Assembly (NCBI RefSeq): GCF_934630535.1
Contig: NZ_CAKTVU010000017.1
Coordinates: 1-37,697, forward strand
DNA length: 37,697 bases
Direction of reading: 5' to 3'
Source: an uncultured Senegalimassilia sp.
Lineage (GTDB): Bacteria; Actinomycetota; Coriobacteriia; Coriobacteriales; Eggerthellaceae
How positions within the stretch are numbered: position 1 is the first letter of the stretch; each line of letters starts with the position of its first letter. Of this stretch, positions 5,888 through 14,088 are shown one piece after another. The notes below the pieces were generated by a model. The model saw nothing but the letters and a program-made list of their open reading frames with translations. It was not told the DNA's origin and did not search any database. Both the position numbers and the translations under genes were made by a program.

Positions 5888-7186
5888 ATGTCAGATTTCG
5901 ACATCATCGTCGTGGGATCTGGCTGCGCGGGCGGCGTGGCGGCTTACGTTGCCGCATCCGCCGGCAAGTCCGTCCTGGTCGTTGAGCGCGGCAACTTCGC
6001 CGGTGCCAAGAACATGACCGGCGGCCGCATCTACTCCCACTCCCTCAAGCAGGTCTTCCCCGACTTCGAGTCCGAGGCCCCCGTCGAGCGCAAGATTACC
6101 CACGAGCGCATCGCGCTTCTGGACCCGAGCTCGCAGATGGCCATCGACTTCACCTCCTCCGAGCTGGGCGAGGAGGGCAAGGACTCCTACTCCGTGCTGC
6201 GCGGTCCCTTCGACCAGTGGCTGGCCGAGAAGGCCGAGGAGGCCGGCGCCGAGTACATCTGCGGTATCGCCGTCGAGGAGCTTATCAAGGACGAGTCCGG
6301 TCGCGTGACCGGCGTGCGTGCCGGCGACGACGAGATCACCGCCGAGGTGGTCATCCTGGCCGAGGGCACCAACTCCATGCTTTCCGAGCGCTGCCTGGGC
6401 AACGCCCGTCCCAAGGCCAATCAGATGGCCGTGGGCATCAAGGAGGTCTTCGAGCTTCCCGCCAACGTCATCGAGGACCGCTTCCTGGTTCCCGAGGGCG
6501 AGGGCGCTGCCATGCTGTTCGTGGGCGACTGCACCAAGGGCAGCGTCGGCGGTGGCTTCCTGTACACCAACAAGGAGTCCATCTCCCTGGGTCTGGTCGC
6601 CACCATCTCCCTGGCTGCCGATGGCTCCCGCAACGAGGTCCCGGTCTACCAGATGCTCGAGGACTTCAAGAACCACCCGGCCGTGGCCCCCATCATCCGT
6701 GGCGCCAACATGATCGAGCATTCCGGCCACATGGTGCCCGAGGGCGGCTACAACATGATCCCGAAGTACGTCTTCGACGGCTGCCTGATCGCCGGCGAGA
6801 CCGCGGGTTTGTGCATGAACATGGGTTACCAGGTGCGCGGCATGGACTTCGCCGTGGCATCCGGCCGCATGGCCGCCGAGGCGGCCGTGGCCGCCATCGA
6901 CGCCGGTGACACCTCTGCCGCGGGCCTGGCCTCCTACAAGACGGCCATGGAGGGCTCGTTCGTGATCCAGGACCTGCGCACCTTCTCCAAGTGGCCGCAC
7001 GTCATGGAGGAGTGGGGCAGCATGTTCACCGACTACCCGGTGATGGTCAAGGAGGTCTTCAACGCGATGTTCAGCGTCGACGGCGCCCCGCAGCAGCCGC
7101 TGATGAAGCGTATGAAGCCCATCATCAAGAAGCGCGGCATGTTCAAGCTCGGCCGCGAGGTCATGAAGGCGGTGAAGGCGCTGTGA
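5888..7186 (+). CDS. fixC: FixC flavoprotein oxidoreductase (ETF:quinone oxidoreductase-like)
   Basis: This 432-aa flavoprotein resembles FixC and the flavin domain of ETF-quinone oxidoreductase, accepting electrons from FixAB. It begins with an FAD-binding Rossmann motif, GSGCAGGVAAYVAA, and an acidic end of strand 2 in VLVVERG, and includes the FixC-typical KNMTGGRIYSHSL and the late FAD-contacting GCLIAGETAGLCMNMGYQVRGMDFA. Length is normal for FixC. AAAGGA is 7 bases before the ATG. It overlaps fixX by 4 bases (GTGA), indicating translational coupling. In other bacteria FixC and FixX form the membrane-associated arm of the complex; that location is from family knowledge. Confidence 0.95.
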   Translation: MSDFDIIVVGSGCAGGVAAYVAASAGKSVLVVERGNFAGAKNMTGGRIYSHSLKQVFPDFESEAPVERKITHERIALLDPSSQMAIDFTSSELGEEGKDSYSVLRGPFDQWLAEKAEEAGAEYICGIAVEELIKDESGRVTGVRAGDDEITAEVVILAEGTNSMLSERCLGNARPKANQMAVGIKEVFELPANVIEDRFLVPEGEGAAMLFVGDCTKGSVGGGFLYTNKESISLGLVATISLAADGSRNEVPVYQMLEDFKNHPAVAPIIRGANMIEHSGHMVPEGGYNMIPKYVFDGCLIAGETAGLCMNMGYQVRGMDFAVASGRMAAEAAVAAIDAGDTSAAGLASYKTAMEGSFVIQDLRTFSKWPHVMEEWGSMFTDYPVMVKEVFNAMFSVDGAPQQPLMKRMKPIIKKRGMFKLGREVMKAVKAL

Positions 7187-7494
7187 GCAAGGTTTGCGAG
7201 ATCACGGTCAACGTCGACGAGGCGCTGTCCGTCAACAAGTACGAGGTCGACGAGGAGACCCCGCACATCGAGCTGGCAGAGGACGACGGCTCCGAGGCCT
7301 ACAACGAGGAGTTCCTCAAGCTGGTCCGCGTTTGCCCTGCGGCCCTGTACAAGATCGATGAGGACGGCGTGAAGTCCTTCGACTACGCCGGTTGCCTGGA
7401 GTGCGGCACCTGCCGTATCGCCTGCGAGGGCACCATCGTCAAGAAGTGGGTCAACCCCGGCCCGACGATGGGCATCGAGTACCGCTGCGGCTAG
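7183..7494 (+). CDS. fixX: Ferredoxin-like protein FixX
   Basis: This 103-aa ferredoxin-like protein passes electrons between FixC and the quinone or other acceptor. It starts at GTG 7183, inside the fixC stop; the open frame runs further back but only as a shadow of fixC. The C-terminal part, RVCPAALYKIDEDGVKSFDY, is followed by GCLECGTCRIAC, the FixX signature, which gives cysteines for one [4Fe-4S] cluster plus an additional cysteine. Length is normal for FixX. A terminator follows about 310 bases downstream. Confidence 0.93.
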   Translation: MSKVCEITVNVDEALSVNKYEVDEETPHIELAEDDGSEAYNEEFLKLVRVCPAALYKIDEDGVKSFDYAGCLECGTCRIACEGTIVKKWVNPGPTMGIEYRCG

Positions 7495-7550
7495 GAAACG
7501 GCCGGTACCGGAGTGAATCTTCGGTTAGGGCGCGGCCTTGAAGCAAGGTT

Positions 7551-7691
7551 TCGGGCCGACTGCCCGCCCCGAGATGCGGCGGAGACGTGTCGCTTCGGCT
7601 TGGGAACAGCCTGAGCAGGCGCGCGCCTTGGCTAGGGAACGACCTACGCTAAAAGCGCCCCTCGGGCCGATCGCCCGTCCCGAGATGCGGC
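7551..7691 (+). repeat. Pair of 30-bp imperfect repeats downstream of fixX
   Basis: The 30-bp cores at 7551-7580 and 7662-7691 match at 27 positions, start TCGGGCCGA and end CCCGAGATGCGGC, and are 111 bp apart. Each has TCGGG and CCCGA arms that could fold. Related GGGAAC- or GGGAGC-containing segments follow both. Confidence 0.75.
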
Positions 7692-7802
7692 TTTGGGAGC
7701 GATCCCGCGCCGTGATGGCGAGAACAATCGCCCATTCCTGTCCTTGAGCGGCAGGTGCGGGCACAGGTCGGCGCTCACCTTTGGTGGTGGGCGCGGGCAT
7801 TG

Positions 7803-7837
7803 AAAGAGGGAGGGTCCTTACGGGCCCTCCCTCTTTT
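7803..7837 (+). terminator. Rho-independent terminator of fixABCX
   Basis: A 15-bp stem (AAAGAGGGAGGGTCC with GGGCCCTCCCTCTTT, one wobble) has a TTAC loop and ends in TTTT. It is the best intrinsic terminator in the window. Confidence 0.85.
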
Positions 7838-8070
7838 GCGTTTGGGGGAGGGTTTCCGGTATCTGCTGCCAAAAACTTCGCGAGTGCGTGTAAATGCGGC
7901 GTTGGATTTGCTTTCGAAGCCGTTTTACCCGTCGCTTCGCTAGCGTGCCGATGATTCGATTGCGTTCGTTACAGAAACCTCGTCGTTGGCGAGGATGGTT
8001 GCTGATACGAACACGCACTCGCGCATTATTTGGCAGCAACGGTCCGATAGGGCACCGAATCGGGATTCCG

Positions 8071-8217
8071 GCACCCCTGCGCGCGGGCTCGGCCTCCCCA
8101 TTTGCTGCCGAATCGGGTGGCAAATCAGGCTCCAGCGACTCAGCGTGCGAGTTGTCTACCCATTCGCCGTATTACAAGCTGCCACATCGGACTTGAGCAC
8201 CCCTGCGCGCGGGCTCG
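8071..8217 (+). repeat. 21-bp exact direct repeat, 126 bp apart
   Basis: The same 21 bases, starting GCACCCCTGCGCGCGG, occur at 8071-8091 and 8197-8217. The second copy ends four bases from the stop of the thioesterase gene. Confidence 0.75.
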
Positions 8218-8220
8218 CCG

Positions 8221-8667
8221 CTATCCTCTCGTTGTCGAGGAGGATGCCGAATCAGATTCCAGCGGCCCCAGAAGGAACATCGTGAACGTGCTTTCGGCAA
8301 CTAGCTTGTCTTCCGTCGTTTTGATATCCACGTGGCACACCGTGGTGGTGCGGCCTTTGTGCGTGGTGTTCGCGCTTACGGTCAGCAGCTGCGGTTTCAC
8401 GGCGCGGATGAAGTTGGTGGCGCAGCTGATGGCCACATTGTTCATGCCGTACGCATAGGTGGCCATGCCCGCTGCGGCCTCCAACATGCAATTGACGAAC
8501 CCGCCGAAGATGGTGCCGTGGTAGTTGCATTGGTCTTGCGGCACATCGATCCGATAGACCACGCTGCCGGGATCGGCGCTAACGATGGTTACCGCCTGGC
8601 GGAAATCCTGTTGGGGCGGGATGTTGCTCATCAGCCCTTCGATAAGGTGCGGTGTGAGCTCGGTCAT
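8221..8667 (-). CDS. PaaI-type hotdog-fold thioesterase
   Basis: This 148-aa protein belongs to the PaaI/4HBT-like hotdog thioesterases, which hydrolyse acyl-CoA or aryl-CoA thioesters in the cytoplasm. The signature NYHGTIFGGFVNCMLEAAAGMATYAY includes the HGT-x-FGG loop and the helix that carries the catalytic acidic residue (E in MLEAAAG). The ATG at 8667 has a strong AAGGAGG 7 bases upstream; the longer upstream frame lacks this. The C-terminal tail is short and Ser/Thr-rich. It is divergent from a LysR gene that may control it. The CoA substrate is unknown; proximity to fixABCX fits acyl-CoA metabolism but proves nothing. Confidence 0.88.
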   Translation of the reverse strand: MTELTPHLIEGLMSNIPPQQDFRQAVTIVSADPGSVVYRIDVPQDQCNYHGTIFGGFVNCMLEAAAGMATYAYGMNNVAISCATNFIRAVKPQLLTVSANTTHKGRTTTVCHVDIKTTEDKLVAESTFTMFLLGPLESDSASSSTTRG

Positions 8668-9041
8668 GTGCTGCCTCCTTATATATCGTCTTCCGTTAGG
8701 TAACTTACCTTGTTCGCTGGTGCAAGAAGATGGTCGATATGGCAAAAATGGGTAAATATCAAGGATGTTTGCAAGATATATTTGTTACGTCTCATCTTAG
8801 ATTATGCAAATATATACACGAATCATAAGGTGTGATGGCTGTTGCCCATTGCTCTGCATTGCGGTAACGTATGGTTAGCGGTATTGCATATATTCGCCGC
8901 ATGAATTAAAGAGGCTCGGAATAGGATGCATTTTCTATCAGTTTTCGTATAATCGATAAAATGGGTCTGCAAGGGTCGTGTTGGAATGGGGCGGAGGCCC
9001 TCGTTGGGAAGTAGGCTGTTCGCAAGGAACGGAGTATACCG
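8668..9041. other. AT-rich divergent promoter region (thioesterase / LysR)
   Basis: These 374 bases are clearly richer in A and T than their flanks and separate two divergent genes, so they likely hold both promoters and the LysR binding site. A TATAAT at 8948-8953 on the plus strand is a possible -10 box for the LysR gene, without a convincing -35 box. No gene is seen. Confidence 0.5.
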
Positions 9042-9968
9042 ATGAACCTGTCTCAGCTGTACTATTTTTCGAAGCTTTCGGAGCTGGAGCATTTCTCCAA
9101 AGCTGCCAAGGAGCTTTATATCACCCAGCCCTCGCTGTCTCATGCCATTAAGTCGCTTGAGACCGAGCTAGGGGTGCAGCTCTTCGAGCGCGAGGGCCGT
9201 CGTATGCGCCTTACGCCGTTCGGCAAAGAGTTCGCCACGTACGTCAAGCGCGGGCTCCGCGAGATCGACAAGGGCGTCGAGCGTGCGCAGGAGTTCAACG
9301 GCAAGCTTGGCGGCACGGTCAATATCGGCGCGGTGCTCACCGTGCAGGGCGACTATCTTCCGCCGCTGTTCCATGACTTTTCCGAAAACTATGGCAAAGA
9401 AGTCAAGCTCAACATGTTCCAGGGCTTCAGCATTCCGCTTGTCGAGGGCTTGGAGAACGACAAATACGATGTGGTGTTCGCTGCGGCAAGGGAGCAGAAA
9501 CCGAATCTTTGCTACGTGCACGTGCTCTCTCATGAGCTGGTGCTGGTGGTTAACAAGGACAACCCGCTTGCGCAGCGTGACTCCATCAGCATCTCCGAGC
9601 TTTCCGGTTGCGAGCTTCATACGTATCGCTTGGGCACGCCTATCGGCGAAGAGGTTAACGACCTGTTGGCCGAGCACAACCTAGCTGCGAAGCATGACTG
9701 CGAGGACGAGGTGTCCTTAGGCGGCATCGTTTCCGCCAGGCCCGATGAGATGGCGCTGGCTACGTTTACCATCGGCCTGAAAGCGTTCAGCCATCTTCGC
9801 TTCCTTCGGGTAAAGGAGGCACCGCAAGATTTCCATCCAATCTACCTTATTTATAAGAGGGATGCGTATCGTAGCTGCGCTGCCGAGCGTTTCATCCAAT
9901 TCACGCAGGACTGGGTGGCCCCCAAGGATGCGATTCCCAGGACCGACAATCTTGAAGCCGGAGTTTGA
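9042..9968 (+). CDS. LysR-family transcriptional regulator
   Basis: This 308-aa LysR-type regulator has an N-terminal winged helix-turn-helix (residues about 3-60: MNLSQLYYFSKLSELEHFSKAAKELYITQPSLSHAIKSLE) and a periplasmic-binding-protein-like effector domain (about 90-295). The DNA-binding part is canonical, with FSKAAKELYITQPSLSHAIKSLETELGVQLFER. The ATG follows GGAACGGAG. It is divergent from the hotdog thioesterase, the classic arrangement for a LysR gene and its target. The effector cannot be named. Confidence 0.92.
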   Translation: MNLSQLYYFSKLSELEHFSKAAKELYITQPSLSHAIKSLETELGVQLFEREGRRMRLTPFGKEFATYVKRGLREIDKGVERAQEFNGKLGGTVNIGAVLTVQGDYLPPLFHDFSENYGKEVKLNMFQGFSIPLVEGLENDKYDVVFAAAREQKPNLCYVHVLSHELVLVVNKDNPLAQRDSISISELSGCELHTYRLGTPIGEEVNDLLAEHNLAAKHDCEDEVSLGGIVSARPDEMALATFTIGLKAFSHLRFLRVKEAPQDFHPIYLIYKRDAYRSCAAERFIQFTQDWVAPKDAIPRTDNLEAGV

Positions 9969-9984
9969 TTGGATAAGACCATGT

Positions 9985-10013
9985 AAAGGGCGTCTGCTTA
10001 GCGGACGCCCTTT
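9985..10013 (+). terminator. Terminator between the LysR and LuxR genes
   Basis: AAAGGGCGTCTGC pairs with GCGGACGCCCTTT (13 bp, one wobble) around a 3-nt loop, 16 bases after the LysR stop, followed by TTTCTCG. It may also serve the minus-strand LuxR gene. Confidence 0.8.
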
Positions 10014-10074
10014 CTCGTGTTGCCTGCCGCGATTCCCTAACTTGGATTCCTGCTTGCGCGGTCGGGTTACGCCG

Positions 10075-11538
10075 CTAGGCCTTCTTGTCGTCGTCGGACC
10101 CGGTGCGGTTGATGTAGTCGATCAGCTCGGAGCGCTTGTGGATGCCCACTTTCTCGTAGACGTGGCGGATGTGGGTGTTCACCGTATACGGCGAGATGAC
10201 CAGCTTCTTCGCCACGTTGTCCGTGGTGAAGCCGCGGGCGATGAGCATGACGATCTCGGTCTCGCGAGCCGACAGCGAGAACTCGGCGGCCAGCTCCTTG
10301 ATGCGGTGCTCTTGGCTGGACTCGGTCGCCGGCGGTGCCATGAGCTGGGTGATGTTGTACTCCTGACGCACCAGCGGGATGATGACGGCGGCAAGGATGC
10401 ACACGAATATCAGCGATGTGGGGTCGGTTGCCACCTTGGCGAAGGCAGGGTTCGCCTCGTAGTACAGCGCGATGGCATTGCCGACCGCGATGCCCAGGCG
10501 GATGAACGCTCCGCTAAAGCCGAACGCGAAGCCGACGGGAACGTAACCTTTCACTCCCAGCACGCCGAAGTACATGATCAGCAGCACTTCGAAGATGGAC
10601 ACGGCCGCCAGCACCACGAAGAACGAGGGAACGAAGAACCTCTCGCCCATCAGGAACAACGCGAACGAAGCGATGGCGATGATGATAAGCCAGGGGAAGG
10701 TGCGGTAGATGTTCAGGCGGTCATTGGTCAGGCCGCAAATCACGCCGATGATGCACAGCAGGGTTGCCCCGCCGATGGAGCCGAACGTGAAGGCGTACTC
10801 GCCATACGGCAGGTTCTCCCACGGGATGATGGCAACTAGGAAATAGCAGGCCACCGACGCGACGAACGTGGTGCCGCACACCACGATCATGGGCTTGAGG
10901 GCGCGGTTAGCGGTACTTTTCGGCAGCAGCGTGGGGTAGGGCATGTCCTTGGCGATGGTGGCGCCGCGCGCGAACAGCAGGCCTGCGGCAAGCGGCATGA
11001 GCGTGATGAGCACCGAGGATACCCCGGTGGGAAGGACGAAGCAGATCAGCGAGCATACCAGCGTGACCAGGCCGACCGTGGTGCCGATATAAGACACGGA
11101 GAACGACGTCTTTGTGCGCGAGTACAGCTCGCCCCACATGATCCATAGGATGGCGTTCGTGATGCCGACCATCGCGGCAAGCGCGTAGGCGATGAGGTCG
11201 GTGGGGAAGGAGAACGCGAACAGGGTGAGCGCGAGCGTGCAGATGACGGCTACGGCGGTGGCCGTCCAGAGCATCCACGGGATGTCGCAAAGGCGGCGCT
11301 TCCTGCCTAGGGCGAAGGCGATGACGATGAACGAGACCGCAGCTGATACGAGCGCGATCAGCCACGACCACGTAACGCAGTCGTCGAGCAGCTGCGCTCC
11401 GACGAACGAGTCGTGCAGGAACCATAGGTTGTAGTGCCATGCGAGCAGCAAGGCGAAGCCGACGAACCTGCGGGTCGGGTGGTCGGGCGAATTGATCTCC
11501 GATTCCACTTTCTCCGGAACAAGTTCCTTGATATTCAT
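10075..11538 (-). CDS. LuxR-family regulator with N-terminal multi-pass membrane domain
   Basis: This 487-aa protein has a long hydrophobic N-terminal portion (about residues 25-395) with roughly ten to twelve membrane segments, MFS-like in spacing, followed by a LuxR-type helix-turn-helix at about 420-475 (LSARETEIVMLIARGFTTDNVAKKLVISPYTVNTHIRHVYEKVGIHKRSELI). It is therefore a membrane-bound one-component regulator. Such fusions are numerous in Eggerthella and relatives, often beside respiratory reductase genes. The start is supported by AGGGGG upstream. The ligand or signal is unknown. The neighbours are a LysR gene and a drug-efflux cluster; no clear partner gene lies in an operon with it. 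Confidence 0.9.
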   Translation of the reverse strand: MNIKELVPEKVESEINSPDHPTRRFVGFALLLAWHYNLWFLHDSFVGAQLLDDCVTWSWLIALVSAAVSFIVIAFALGRKRRLCDIPWMLWTATAVAVICTLALTLFAFSFPTDLIAYALAAMVGITNAILWIMWGELYSRTKTSFSVSYIGTTVGLVTLVCSLICFVLPTGVSSVLITLMPLAAGLLFARGATIAKDMPYPTLLPKSTANRALKPMIVVCGTTFVASVACYFLVAIIPWENLPYGEYAFTFGSIGGATLLCIIGVICGLTNDRLNIYRTFPWLIIIAIASFALFLMGERFFVPSFFVVLAAVSIFEVLLIMYFGVLGVKGYVPVGFAFGFSGAFIRLGIAVGNAIALYYEANPAFAKVATDPTSLIFVCILAAVIIPLVRQEYNITQLMAPPATESSQEHRIKELAAEFSLSARETEIVMLIARGFTTDNVAKKLVISPYTVNTHIRHVYEKVGIHKRSELIDYINRTGSDDDKKA

Positions 11539-11865
11539 GTGCGTTTCCCCCTTTAGCGCACGTCGAACGGTTGGCGGATGATCTGATTGTTTGTGGCCAA
11601 ATGGCCTGTTTGCCTGAAGTTCAGATTGTATCGTGTTCCCGCATTTTTTCGAGTAAATTTCGGCAATGTATGCCGATTGTTGATGGATTTTTTACCGTTG
11701 ATGCTCCTTGAATGAGAGCCATCCAAGCGAATCGGCTAGATGTGATGGCGCGCTTGGCGCTAATGGGTCCCCTGACATCTCATGTTGATTCCGTGCGGGC
11801 GAGCGCAAAAAGTCAATCAGCAGACTATGATAGTCAACAAGTGGACCAACTCGAAGGGAGGCAAG
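11539..11865. other. Divergent promoter region (LuxR / marR) with candidate operators
   Basis: This 327-bp region holds two dyads: TCGGCA-N5-TGCCGA at 11660-11676, nearer the LuxR gene, and GACTA-TGA-TAGTC at 11823-11835, just ahead of marR. AGTCAA is repeated at 11811-11816 and 11832-11837, two helical turns apart. No gene is seen. Confidence 0.6.
11823..11835 (+). promoter_or_regulatory. Candidate MarR operator
   Basis: GACTATGATAGTC is an inverted repeat with 5-bp arms, 30 bases upstream of the marR start codon and embedded between AGTCAA repeats. Similar GACT/AGTC motifs appear ahead of the MATE gene at 14089-14115. Autorepression by MarR is the usual pattern for such an arrangement. Confidence 0.55.
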
Positions 11866-12300
11866 ATGCTGCCTGAGGAATTCTCGAAGGAAATGTGGGA
11901 CTGCTGGCGCGACGTTGCGGTCGCGTACAGCGCGTTCGCTAAGAATATGGGCGTCGATACCAGCGAGCTGTACGTCGTCGATGCTCTGTGGGATGAGCCC
12001 GAAGGCCTTTCGCAGCGGTCCATCTGCGAGATGTGCGACATGGGCAAACAGACGGTCAGCGCTATCTGCAAGCGCCTTGCCGCGCGCGATGTCGTGGTCG
12101 CGCGGGCAAGCGAGGTCGACAAGCGCGAGCGGATCATGGCGCTCACCGCCGAAGGGCGCGAGCAGTGGCGCCCGCCTGTCGAGCGCATGCGCGAGCTTGA
12201 GCTGAAGGCGGCAGCCGCGATCAGCCCCGAAGAGGGCGAGCTGTTCGTCAAAGTGGTCAGGTTGTATGCGAAAACGTTCCAAGAAGGGGTACAACAATGA
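11866..12300 (+). CDS. MarR-family transcriptional regulator
   Basis: This 144-aa MarR-type winged-helix regulator has its recognition helix around MCDMGKQTVSAICKRLAARDVV and the wing in SEVDKRERIMALTAEG, followed by a C-terminal dimerisation helix. The ATG at 11866 follows AAGGGAGG closely; the open frame upstream has no ribosome site and would include the operator. Its stop codon overlaps the start of the first SMR gene (ATGA at 12297-12300), so regulator and efflux pump are co-translated. It most likely represses its own operon and releases on binding a cationic or lipophilic drug, by analogy with other MarR-SMR modules. Regulation of the downstream MATE gene is an inference from shared motifs. 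Confidence 0.92.
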   Translation: MLPEEFSKEMWDCWRDVAVAYSAFAKNMGVDTSELYVVDALWDEPEGLSQRSICEMCDMGKQTVSAICKRLAARDVVVARASEVDKRERIMALTAEGREQWRPPVERMRELELKAAAAISPEEGELFVKVVRLYAKTFQEGVQQ

Positions 12301-12617
12301 GCCCGTATGCGCTGTTGGGTTTGTCAGTGCTCTTCGAGGTGTTCGGCGATACGTGCATGAAGCTTTCCGACGGTTTTCGCCGCAAAGTTCCCATCATCGG
12401 AATCGCGGTGGGCTATGCCGTGTCGTTTTACGCGCTTTCGCACGTGTTCGCGTCCTTGCCCTTGGGCTTGGCGTACGCGATTTGGACGAGCGCGGCGGTT
12501 GCGCTGACGGCTGTGGTCAGCCGTATCGTTTGGAAAGAGAAGTTCAACGCGAAGAAGATCGCGGGCATCGCGCTCGTCATCTTCGGTGTGGCATGCCTGC
12601 GATTGGGGGCGATGTAA
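12297..12617 (+). CDS. SMR-family multidrug efflux subunit (first of a pair)
   Basis: This 106-aa protein has four predicted membrane helices. Small multidrug resistance transporters exchange protons for cationic drugs or guanidinium compounds and work as dimers. The essential glutamate of helix 1 is present in FEVFGDTCMKLSDGF (E13-E14 region), and helix 3 carries GLAYAIWTSAAVALTAVVS, the SMR signature. It begins within the marR stop codon and its stop is directly followed by the second SMR gene. Adjacent paired SMR genes usually encode an obligate heterodimer, as in EbrAB or YkkCD. Substrate unknown. Confidence 0.92.
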   Translation: MSPYALLGLSVLFEVFGDTCMKLSDGFRRKVPIIGIAVGYAVSFYALSHVFASLPLGLAYAIWTSAAVALTAVVSRIVWKEKFNAKKIAGIALVIFGVACLRLGAM

Positions 12618-12989
12618 GTGAAGAACGCGTCCATCGTGCAGCTGTCGTTCGCCATCGTGTCCGAGGTGCTCGGCACCACGTTCATGAAGCTGTCCGACGG
12701 CTTCACCCACCCGGTGTTCGGCCTGGTCACCGTCGTGTGCTATGTCACGTCGTTCGTGCTGTTGACGCTTGCGTTGAAACACCTGAGCCTGGGGATGGCC
12801 TATGGCATCTGGGGCGGCGTCGGCACGCTTTTGACCACGCTCGTCGGCATCGCGGTGTGGAACGACCCATTCTCCGTTGTCGTCGGCATCGGGATGATTG
12901 CGGTGGTGGCAGGCATAGCCCTGCTCAGCAAAGGAACCCAAGAAGCCGAGGAAGCCGCCGCAGCCGAAGCGGCAGAAGCGACCGCCTAG
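12618..12989 (+). CDS. SMR-family multidrug efflux subunit (second of a pair)
   Basis: This 123-aa protein has four predicted membrane helices and a short Glu/Ala-rich C-terminal tail (about residues 106-123). It keeps the helix-1 glutamate in SEVLGTTFMKLSDGF and the helix-3 motif GMAYGIWGGVGTLLTTLVG. The start is GTG at 12618, abutting the stop of the first subunit with no spacer; the first subunit lacks this acidic tail. The close match of both helix-1 motifs (MKLSDGF in each) supports a recent duplication and a heterodimer. No terminator was found directly after it; the nearest strong hairpin is at 13241-13270. Confidence 0.9.
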   Translation: MKNASIVQLSFAIVSEVLGTTFMKLSDGFTHPVFGLVTVVCYVTSFVLLTLALKHLSLGMAYGIWGGVGTLLTTLVGIAVWNDPFSVVVGIGMIAVVAGIALLSKGTQEAEEAAAAEAAEATA

Positions 12990-13329
12990 CTCGGACGTTT
13001 CGGGGGACGTGTCTTTATGCGTCCGGAATGCGTCGCCGTGGCGGCAAGGCGAAGAAAACCCCGATGAGGAAAGCGAAGGCACCCGGCAGGAGAAAGCCCG
13101 TGTGGACGAAGGGTCGCTGCGTGAAAAGGTGCGGTGAGTTGCCATGCGGGGTTGTGACGCCCGGTCGTGGGAATAACGACTCGTTGCCGAAACGTTGCGC
13201 GTGGCTGCATATACGTTAAGCTTCGTTTAGCGAAATCCAAGGGGCAGGACGGCCAGGGCCGCCCTGCCCCTTACCATGCTTTCCGTTTGCGATTTCGGCC
13301 CATGCGGCCGGGCGAAGGAGTTGAACAGG
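12990..13329. other. Gene-free region between the SMR pair and the PAP2 gene
   Basis: These 340 bases contain no credible gene. The only clear structure is the hairpin at 13241-13270. The reading frame of the PAP2 gene extends back to an ATG at 13276, but that start lies beside the hairpin and has no ribosome site. Confidence 0.5.
13241..13270 (+). terminator. GC-rich hairpin terminator
   Basis: GGGGCAGGACGGC pairs with GCCGCCCTGCCCC over 13 positions with one mismatch and a 4-nt loop, followed by TTACC. It would end transcripts from the SMR operon before the PAP2 gene. Confidence 0.65.
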
Positions 13330-13997
13330 GTGGGGAACGCGTCGGGAATCGGCGGAGCTGCGCGAAGCCTTTCGCGCTACGTCAAGGAGAACCGCACGCT
13401 GGTGGTGACGTCGGTGTGCGCCATCGTGCTGGTGATGCTGCTGGAGAACGTGCTTGACCAGGAGAGCATGAAGCTCGACGCGGCGGCATGGTGGCTGTTC
13501 GGTGAGCAGCTGCGCCAACCGTGGCTCACGCCCATCATGGAAAGCTTCTCGGCGCTCGCCACGCCGGTGACGTTGCTCGTGGTGCTCGGCGTTGCCGCGG
13601 CCTTCACTCCGGTCAGGCGCCCGGGCTGGTGCAACGTGCTGAACCTAGGCCTGGTGGTGCTGCTGAATCAGGCGATGAAATTCGTCATCCAACGTCCGCG
13701 CCCCGATGTGCTGCGCCTGGTCGACGTATCCGGGTTCAGCTTCCCCTCGGGGCATTCCATGGCCGCGATGGCCGTTTTCGGCCTGCTGGCGTGGTGCGTA
13801 TGGCGCTACGAGCGCAACCCCGCCGCCGCATCGCGCTGATGTGCTTGTTCGCCCTGGTCATCGTGATGGTCGGCATAAGCCGCATCTACCTGGGGGTTCA
13901 TTACGCCAGCGACGTCCTGGGCGGCTTCTGCGTCTCGACCATCTGGCTGGCGCTCTACACCAAGGTCATAGCCCCAGCCCTCGGCCTTATCGAGTAA
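13330..13997 (+). pseudogene. PAP2-family membrane phosphatase split by a -1 frameshift
   Basis: The two reading frames together encode a PAP2/undecaprenyl-pyrophosphate-type phosphatase. The first (to a stop at 13839) has membrane helices, the KFVIQRPRP motif and the FPSGHS motif. The third catalytic motif, SRIYLGVHYASD, lies in another frame that ends at 13997. The switch falls near a run of four C (about 13818-13821, in AACCCCG). One extra C would join the frames as NPRRRIALMCLF with all motifs in order. GTG 13330 is the likely start, with AAGGAG 9 bases upstream. This is either a true recent pseudogene, a phase-variable tract or a sequencing error; the rest of the second frame is undamaged, which favours a very recent change or an error. 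The substrate would be a lipid phosphate. Confidence 0.8.
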
Positions 13998-14088
13998 GGT
14001 GGTCGGCGCATCCTTTCGCCAAGTCCCTCGATGCCCCCTTCCCGCTTTGTGTGGTTTCCATGCTTGATTGGTGACAAAGGTCAAACAA

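Larger units (their letters stand above)
7495..8220. other. Long gene-free region after fixX
   Basis: These 726 bases carry no credible gene on either strand. They hold two diverged copies of a roughly 110-bp unit (7551-7580 and 7662-7691 are the best-conserved parts), a strong terminator at 7803-7837, and a 21-bp exact repeat at 8071-8091 and 8197-8217. The composition stays GC-rich and repetitive. It looks like decayed or expanding intergenic repeat DNA. Confidence 0.6.

Noticed and set aside
5891..7000. Minus-strand frame of 369 codons opposite fixC
   Set aside because: Antisense shadow of a GC-biased gene; Gly/His/Val-rich with no recognisable motif.
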